64,000 nt of DNA from Apiotrichum sp. Y4204. Taxonomy: Eukaryota > Basidiomycota > Tremellomycetes > Trichosporonales > Trichosporonaceae. Shown piece by piece: positions 56,967 to 64,000 of the stretch; positions within the stretch are counted from its first letter, which is position 1; the number at the start of each line of letters is the position of its first letter. Below the pieces are notes generated by a model. The model was not told the DNA's origin. It was given only the letters and a program-made list of their open reading frames with translations, and did no database searches. Location of the stretch: the NCBI GenBank assembly GCA_025531455.1, contig JAMYHL010000019.1, forward strand, positions 372,001 through 436,000. Direction: 5' to 3'. A program made the translations under genes and the position numbers.

Positions 56967-59783
56967 TTACCCCCGCTGCGCACGTTCTTTCTCTTCCGCA
57001 ATCCGTATCATTTCCAGGATGTCCGCGAGGTCGTCCTCCTCAGCTCGTTCCTCGGCACGCTCCGCAGCCTGGAATGCCTCCACGGCGCGGATGGCCTCGG
57101 CTTCGTCGTCGCTCATCTCGCCGTCCTCGTGGGGAGTGAGAACAGGCGAAGCGGCGGCAGCAGCGTCGGCCTCCTGTTGCGAAAGCAAGAGCGCGTATTG
57201 CAGAGCTGCGTCGCCGTCCTCGAGACCGAGGTCCTCCATCGCAGCACGGTGCTGCTGCTCATGCGAAACGCTCACACGTTCAATCTCGTTCTCGGCCTGG
57301 ATCTCATAGTGGCTCTCCACCGCATCGTGGTGCAGGTCGCGGAGGTCAATCTGGCGCGAATGACCATGTCCGCGATCCCGGTCGCCTTTCCCACCACCGG
57401 CCTTGCGTGAGACTGCGCCATCCTTACCGCTCTGGCGACCCTTGCCTGTTCCAGCACGCCAAGTTTGCACATTGCGGCCTATGGCGGCGATCACGAGGTC
57501 GTTGTCAAGGACAAGGTGGTTGACGGTGTAGTACCGTGCGCGTGGTTCGTCCGATGCAGCAAGCTGCAGGTCACCGGGAGTATAATGCGACGGAGGGCGG
57601 AAGGCACGAAGGCGCTCCACACGAACAGGCAGAGGATCAAAGACCGCGTAATGGCCATCGTAACTGGCGGTCAGCTCTGTGACAGAAAACTACGCGCTGC
57701 AAACCCACCTTCCAACGGCGACAAGTCCGCAATAGAAATCAAGGGCAGTCACCTTGCCTTCCGCAGCGACCCAGCTGCGCATTGGCGTAATCCGGTCGTT
57801 GATAGGTCGCCCGTCCCAGGGCCAGATATACGCTTGGCCAGCCTCGTCGCCAGCGACAAGGAACCGACCGTACTTGGTATCCACAAGACGACGGGGAAGA
57901 TCCTCGATAGGAAGTTCAGGCGGCGTGTTGTTGCCACTCTCGGCTCCGGAGGCCGGAGTTACAATGCGTGCAGAAAGCGTTGGCTCCACCTGCTGCGGCG
58001 CAGCGATGGCGGGTGATGTGTCGAGAGAGATAAACAGAGCCGTGAGGGGGACCTCGCCCGGCGTGGTATAGAATGTAGTGTCGATATGGTGTTCGTCGCC
58101 TTGCACCGAGATGTCGTAGCGCGTGAGTGCAGGATGCTTATCGTGGTGGACGAGTACCGATGCGAAAATGCGACCTTCGCGCTCGTCACAGGATAGGTGA
58201 AGGTGCTTGACCCCTCCAAACTCCTCCTTGGAGCCAACGTCGATCCGCACTTCACACGGCTCGGTCATGATGTCGAACCAAACACGGAGATCGCCGTCCT
58301 CCGTGCACCCCGTGACAATATCATACTGGGCGTCGCATGCGACGACAGCAATAGGATCAGGACGCAGTGTGTGGCGCAACCTAATTTCCTCTGACCTGTT
58401 GAGGGGTGCCTCTTCCACAGGTGTCGAGGCAAACATGCAAGTCATCGAAGCTGGCTGCTCGGTCGGCGACCTCTTACCGGACCTGCCAACGCCGGGGGTG
58501 AGCTGCCAGTACTTCACCACTCCATCCTCTCCGCCAGTGACCCATTTGAGCGTCTCGCCTTCAGGCTGCTGGATGGCAGTAACAGCGCCAATGTGGCTGT
58601 CATTTGGTCTAGAGTAGACATTGATTGAATTGGCGCGGCCGCCATGTGTCGAGTGCGAGCGAGTGGACATTGTGGTGTGCACCACCGAGCCTGTCAGCTG
58701 GCCCCAGAGCATGTGGCTCTGCGACCGCTTCGGGATGTGCACTGCAACAGGGGCCGACGAAGGATCCCAGTGTGGCCTAAGATGGAAGTTTGCTGAGCGT
58801 TAGACAAAGAACGAAAACGGCAACGCACCATCCATGCCAGGACCCCAGAATCCCTTGGACACCTTGCCAGTGAGGGGGTCGCTTTTCACGAGCGCGCTGT
58901 TGTCGAGACCGACGCTGTACAGTGTCGGAGCGGAGCGCGAAGATACCGCCAACATGGTCTCGTACTTCTGACGGTGAGACATCTTCGTCGGCGTCGCTGC
59001 CGGGGAGCCTTCGGGAGTGATGGGCGAGCGAGTGCCGCCGGTCATCTTGCCGACAACAAGGGGCGTGATCTTGGGCACACCCAGCTGTGGAGGATACGAC
59101 AGCGAGAGGGCTGCAACGACAACGTTGACGGGTACGTGGTTGACCGAGGAGGTGCGTGAGCCGACCCATCGCCTGATATCAGTGAGACGTTCAACACCTT
59201 CACATTCACTTACTCCAGCATGCCCTCACGCGAAAGGGCTTCGCGGCGCCAGCCACGTCCACCGGTGCCCATGCATCCTTGCACGAGGGCTCTCACTTCC
59301 TCACGGGCAATCGGGTCCGACGCAGCGCCGTCCCACAGAAAGTGGTTGATGTAGCAGTGGCGCCAGAATGTGTCGCTCTTAAGCTCGGTGTTGAGGAGCT
59401 TGCATGTCGCGCTGAGGTTCAAGAGAGAACGCGGGGGTAGGCGAGAGAGAAGCAAGTGAAGGACATCGCCTGGTAGAGAGAGGAAGTAGCTGGTGGACGG
59501 TTAGCACACGTGCTTGAGTGGAAGACGAATGTGCGAATTGGCTTGGCATGCAAAACCAAACAAACAATCCGGCTACTTACCAAGGACCACCATGCTCGTC
59601 TAGTTGTTTGCCCTTCTTCTTCATTCCCTTTGAAGTCTTGGGTTTCCTAGGCGGGGCGAGGTTGGCCGCAGAGGACGGGTGGTGCACGACGTTGTCTGTG
59701 TCATCCTGGCGATCGGTTTTGTGTTGCGGGGGTGGAGAGTCGGAGAGATATTCAGATGTCGCTGTGGGGGGTGATTGATGCAT
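56967..59783 (-). CDS. F-box / WD-like protein with UIM-like tail, 867 aa
   Basis: Probable substrate receptor of an SCF ubiquitin ligase. Exons: 59581-59783, 59214-59489, 58829-59172, 57709-58792 and 56967-57663 (2604 nt). I chose ATG 59783; an in-frame ATG at 60026 would add 81 unconvincing residues and leave only about 190 bp to the divergent gene. The F-box is at about residues 68-115 (YFLSLPGDVLHLLLSRLPP, ATCKLLN, FWRHCYINHFLW). Several WD-like repeats follow (SHIGAVTAI, WVTGGEDGVVKYWQL, DIVTGCTEDGDLRVW, FLVAGDEAGQAYIW). The C-terminal 120 residues are acidic and helical, with a ubiquitin-interaction-like motif (LQYALLLSQQE). The domain order resembles the fission-yeast Pof10 type, but I cannot confirm orthology. 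Confidence 0.82.
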
Positions 59784-60213
59784 AAACGTTGAGAGATGGG
59801 CAGGCTTGATGCAGGGGTTGCACTGGGTGATAGAACGCAGTGCGAGGCGAGTATTGAAAGTGATGTCTTGAGCTTGAGAGAGATGGTGAGAAACAAAGAG
59901 ATGAGAACGAGATGGTGACAAAGATTGGGGGGACTTTGAGAAGTCTTCTTCTTCGAGATGGCATCTCCGGCGAGACGCGTCATTTCGTTCCTGCTGATAA
60001 AGGCCAAAAAAGACGTGTTTTTTCATTCACTCCGATCGGACATTGGTCAATGTCCGTGACTTTTCGGCCAGATCTCGGCCTGTTGATGCCCCGGACAAGC
60101 CGACACTGACAACAACGACAACCGGATCACAACATGGAGCCGCTCCATTGCTCTTACTCCAATCTTACTCCTCAACACAACCCTTTCGAGTATACCACAG
60201 ATACACGCCTGCA
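59784..60213. promoter_or_regulatory. Divergent promoter region F-box/JHD1
   Basis: 430 bp between divergent ATGs. It contains an in-frame upstream extension of the F-box gene that I treat as 5' UTR. Confidence 0.5.
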
Positions 60214-62788
60214 ATGACAGATCAGGCAGAGGAACCCGAAATATGTCTCCTCTGTCCCGCATCGGGGCCGCCACGACCTCCCGCTGGCACCGATGGCGAT
60301 GCGCCTCCACCGCCGCAGACCGATGACGACGAGGTCGACTTGCAATGGGTCGCGTGCCACAAGTGCGACAAGTGGTTCCACTCGGTATGCATCGCTGCGA
60401 CTCCGGAATTCAAGGCCGCGTCTATTCCCGCGTCGCTCGTCGAGCAGATGGACGCAAGCGGAAGTGGCGAATGGTTTGACTGGCCGAAAACGGTGGACAA
60501 ATGGTGAGTGCCGGAATCAACCACCCGACATACTGCAGAACGCTCATGGACAGGTACTGCAAGCCGTGTATCGACTTTTCCACATCGGCGGAGAACCCCC
60601 GCCCGCCGAGACATCCGCTCGCGACAACGCTCAAGAAACCGCGCGGCAAACGTACCTCCACCGGCGGAGCATCACCAGTAAAGCGGGCGCGTCGCAGTGG
60701 ATCGGCCGGAGTTTCCCCACCTCCACAACCGCCTTCGATGAACGGAACAACCGCCGAGCCCACTGCTGAGCGTAGACCGAAACGCCAAGCAGCGCTCGAT
60801 CGACCCGACTACTACAGCTTGCATAATCACGTTGCCACACCGACCAAGCAATGGCTCGACCTGGTCAAGGACCCGGCAAAGTACGGACGGGTGATCAAGG
60901 ATGGTGAGCTGATTTCATCTTCGTAGCTGACGTCAGACAACTTTCCTCGCGTCCCAGGAAGTATGCTGCGTCGAGAATGGGTCGAGTCGGGCACGAGTGC
61001 GGCGGACGTGGCCGTCGGCGCTGATGCGTTTCCCATTGAGTTTCCTCCGACCCTCTTCTACGGCCCTACCCGCGAGCCGATGGTTGTTCATCCCGAGAAC
61101 GGAGGAATTGAATCCATGGGCGGCATGGTCCCCGATGAGAGCCTCACGGTGGACGACGTTGCACGCCTGGTCGGCCCAGACAAGATGGTGGACGTGATCG
61201 ACGTCGCGACGCAGACGTCCTCGCAGTGGCCGCTCTCCAAATGGGCAGAGTACGTTCGCACACGTAATGATCCTGCGGCCGCATCAAGCTCAAAGGTGTA
61301 CAACATAATCTCGCTCGAGATCTCGGGTACTGAGCTCGCGCAGCTTGTTCGCCCGCCGAAAATCGTCAGCGACGTCGACTGGGTGGAGAACTTCTGGCCG
61401 TTTCCTCACGGCAAAGAGGCGACGATGCGTGCAGCTGCCAAAGCCGAGCCTGAACCGCAGGTTAAAGGGAAGGGCAAGGCAAAGGACGAGTGGCCGAAGG
61501 TCCAGCTTTACTGCCTGGTAAGCTGTTCCTCGCGCTCATAGCTGACATTCAGATGGGCATGACTGACTCGTGGACAGACTGGCATGTTGACTTTGCCGCC
61601 AGCTCTGTATACTACTCCGTACACACGGGCTGCAAGGTGTTTTACTTCATCCGGCCAACCGAGGCAAATTTGGCGGCGTACGGTCGGTGGTCTGGCTCGG
61701 CCGAGCTGCAGGCGTCGACATGGCTGCCAGACCTGTGCGACGAGGTGCGCAAGGTGACCTTGAAAAAGGGTGACACGATGTGAGTGGTAGCCAACCTCAG
61801 GACATCACCACTGACACACAGGATCATTCCGGCGGGATATATTCATGCAGTGTGGACGCCGGCCAACTCGATTGTGTTTGGCGGCAACTTTGTGCACTCG
61901 TACGACATCCCCACTCAGCTGCGCCTGCGCCAGGTTGAGATCGACACCGGCGTGCCTCAGCGGTTCCGCTTCCCGTTCTTCGATACACTCTGCTGGCACG
62001 TGGCGAGGAAATACGTCGCAGACCTACGCGCGCTGAGGGAATACAAACCGAACGGAAAGCCATCAGATGCCAAAGTGCCGTATGAACGGGTACTGCACGG
62101 CCTCATCGTTCTCGCCCAGTTCCTCATCGATCAGGTCCGCGTAATGGAAGATCCAGCAACGGAGGAAAAGAAGCGCAAGCTCATATGGAACCGCATTCCG
62201 ACCGAGGTCGGGGACGCTGGCGCTCTGGCGCACGAGCTGCTCTGGCGCGTGCGGCAGGAACTCCCCGATACATGGGAGGACGAGGAGGAGGTGAAGGTGC
62301 ACGTGGGGGGTAAAGGTCGGAAGCGCAAGACGATAAGCGCAAACGGCACGCCAGCGCCAACGACCAAGCGCGCAAAGTCCCAGTCGCTGCAACTTCTCGA
62401 CCGGCCCCCGGCGTCGCGAACATGGCAGTTCTCCCCTGCGCCATGGGAGCAAGCCGACCACCCAATCGTGAAGAATACCGCCACGGTCAGCCGGCCTCGT
62501 CCGGGAAGTACCGCGCCGGAGGATGCCGAGGAGACCACCGCAGTGTACCACCAGAGCCGGCGGCGCGTGCGTGAGGAGAATGGCGAGCTGGTGATGGAGG
62601 AGCAGGACCTCGTGTTTACTGAGCGCCGGGTCGTGTGGCGGAAGGGAGCTGAGACCGAGGTCAAGGCGGAGCCTGTGGAGGCGGTCAAGGAGCAGACAGA
62701 GCAGGTAGAGCAGCCGGCGGCGGAGCAGGAGCAGCCACCAGCGGGGCAAGAGCAGCCCAGTGAGGTGAATGCTGCCGTCGCGATCTAA
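60214..62788 (+). CDS. JHD1: PHD-JmjC histone demethylase, JHD1/KDM2 type, 804 aa
   Basis: Fe(II)/2-oxoglutarate enzyme expected to demethylate histone H3 K36. Exons: 60214-60503, 60554-60903, 60937-61517, 61553-61779 and 61822-62788 (2415 nt). The N-terminal PHD finger is split by intron 1: [20 protein letters not shown] and WYCKPC. A Lys/Arg/Pro-rich linker follows ([21 protein letters not shown]). The JmjC domain runs from about 240 to 540: the iron ligands are His and Asp in DWHVDF and the second His in GYIHAVW, and the cosubstrate Lys is in [11 protein letters not shown]-terminal helical part and an acidic Gln/Glu/Pro tail ([11 protein letters not shown]) end the protein. All key residues are present. 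Confidence 0.9.
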
Positions 62789-62990
62789 GTAACCCATTTG
62801 AGCTATGCATACCTTGAGAGTCCATACTGTATCGAGACATGGAACCGTGCTGTACAGTACCAAACAGCACTGAAGACCGATTTGTGTGAAGAGCCTCCAC
62901 CGGACGACACCTCCACCTCCACCCACATTTTCGTCACGATCAGAAGTCCACAATCAGCGGAATTTCGGCAACAACAACATCACCAAGAAA

Positions 62991-64000
62991 ATGGAGGGTA
63001 CGTCGCCCCGGCCGTCCTCCAACTAATAACAGCCGCCTCCCTCGCGCAATTTGACACAGAGTACTCTGCCGACTCGATCGAGTTCTGCCCGACGGCGGGG
63101 TACGAGCACCTCTTCACGTGTGGGACGTACCAGCTGCTGTCCCCGGCCGAGCCCAAGGAGGGAGAGGGGACGGCGGAGAAGGAAAACGACGTGGAGAAGA
63201 AGAAGGAAGCGAAGTTGGATTCAGACTCTGACTCGGACTCGGACTCTCTCGCGGAAGAACACACACCGCCAGCACCCCGTGTCGGGCGGCTGTACCTCTT
63301 TGAGCTGGACGGCGCGACGCCAGTCGAGAAGCAGCGTATTGAGACGGCCGCGATCCTCGATGCCAAATGGTAGGTGTTTCGTCCTGCTTGCGAAGTATAT
63401 GTTAACCCCAGGTCGCCGAAAGCTACAACTCCAGAGCTGCTGGTCGCGGACGCAAAGGGTGGTCTGACAGAGTACACATATTCCTCTGGCTCCCTGAGGC
63501 AGGTGCAGCGCCTGGAAGTCGCGGACGAATCGACGCTCGTGCTCTCCCTGGACCCCTCGGCGCGAGGCGACGGCGAGGTCATCACCTCGCTCTCCTCAGG
63601 CGAGCTCGCCCACATTGTGCGTGACACGACGGGCGCAATGGAGGTTTCCTCGTCGTGGGCGGCCCACGACTTCGAGCCGTGGATTACAGCATGGGCGAGG
63701 GAGGAACAAACCGTGTGGTCGGGCGGGGACGACCTGCGCCTCAAGCGGTGGGATCTGCGGATGACGGGAATGCCGACCGCGGTGGTGCGGTGCTTCGAGG
63801 GCGGGGTGACCACCATCGCGCCGAGTCCGCACGACGAGCACATCCTCGCGGTTGGGAGCTACGATGCGCGCCTGAGGCTCTTTGATGTGCGTAACATCCG
63901 CTCTCCACTGGGTGAGATTGAGTGTCCGGGCGGAATATGGCGTACGAGGTGGAACCCAGGCCAGGAGAGGAAGAACGATATTCTCAACGCGTGCATGCAC
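62991..64000 (+). CDS. DPH7: Diphthine methylesterase DPH7 (WD repeat), 5' part
   Basis: Dph7 removes a methyl ester during diphthamide formation on elongation factor 2. Exons so far: 62991-62997 (only ATGGAGG, then GTACGT), 63033-63369 and 63412 onward, open to the window edge. Family blocks: YSADSIEFCP, LFTCGTYQLL, GRLYLFELDG, RIETAAILDAKW, VWSGGDDLRLKRWDLRM, ILAVGSYDARLRLFDVRN and GGIWRTRWNPG. Residues about 45-75 are an acidic insertion with an SDSDSDSD run encoded by a GACTCG-type repeat, probably a surface loop. The gene follows JHD1 by 202 bp on the same strand. The 3' end lies outside the window. Confidence 0.88.

Noticed and set aside
59784..60026. An 81-residue N-terminal extension of the F-box protein
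   Set aside because: The region looks non-coding and would leave very little promoter space for the divergent JHD1 gene; the ATG at 59783 is preferred.

Overview
The window is eukaryotic nuclear DNA, most likely from a basidiomycete yeast of the Tremellomycetes; Trichosporonales is my best guess. The reasons are dense short introns (mostly 35-120 nt) with GTNNGT-type donors and CTNA(C/T) branch sites, GC-rich coding sequence, and basidiomycete-like protein families. I rebuilt the gene models by hand. Except where noted, the exon lengths of each complete model sum to a multiple of three and the joined proteins fit the family. Genus and species are not established.

Left part (1-16.3 kb). After the 3' end of a Wee1-type kinase there is an island of seven small genes, all on the + strand (3076-15915), separated by gaps of about 0.7-1.9 kb. 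Most have a TATA-like element 70-170 bp before the ATG. I recognise no family for any of them. They are Ser/Pro- or charge-rich, and two neighbours share a Cys-rich RCxLC motif. The island ends at an intron-containing tRNA-Thr(CGU) gene (16324-16410). It is the best candidate here for something undescribed.

Right part (16.7-64 kb). These are conserved housekeeping and signalling genes in divergent, convergent or tandem order: frequenin/NCS-1; arginase with a mitochondrial-type leader; trifunctional C1-THF synthase with a leader; GPI transamidase subunit GPI16/PIG-T; chaperonin CCT4; a SCAMP; mitochondrial GatB/PET112; phosphatase PTC7; Bro1-domain RIM20/PalA; a His/Ser/Pro-repeat protein; a Dal5-type MFS transporter; an unknown gene broken by an 8-bp tandem duplication; a Pil1-type eisosome protein; a secreted GH24 (phage-type) lysozyme; a GCNA-like SprT metalloprotease; an F-box/WD-like protein with a UIM-like motif; a PHD-JmjC demethylase (JHD1/KDM2 type); and the 5' part of DPH7.

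Three pairs are divergent and probably share promoters: GPI16/CCT4, SCAMP/PET112 and F-box/JHD1. CCT4/SCAMP, PTC7/RIM20 (80 bp apart) and PIL1/lysozyme are convergent. Functional links are loose. Arginase, C1-THF synthase, GatB and PTC7 all point to mitochondria. RIM20, SCAMP and PIL1 are membrane-trafficking or plasma-membrane organisers. No CRISPR array, intact transposon, rRNA or viral element was seen.
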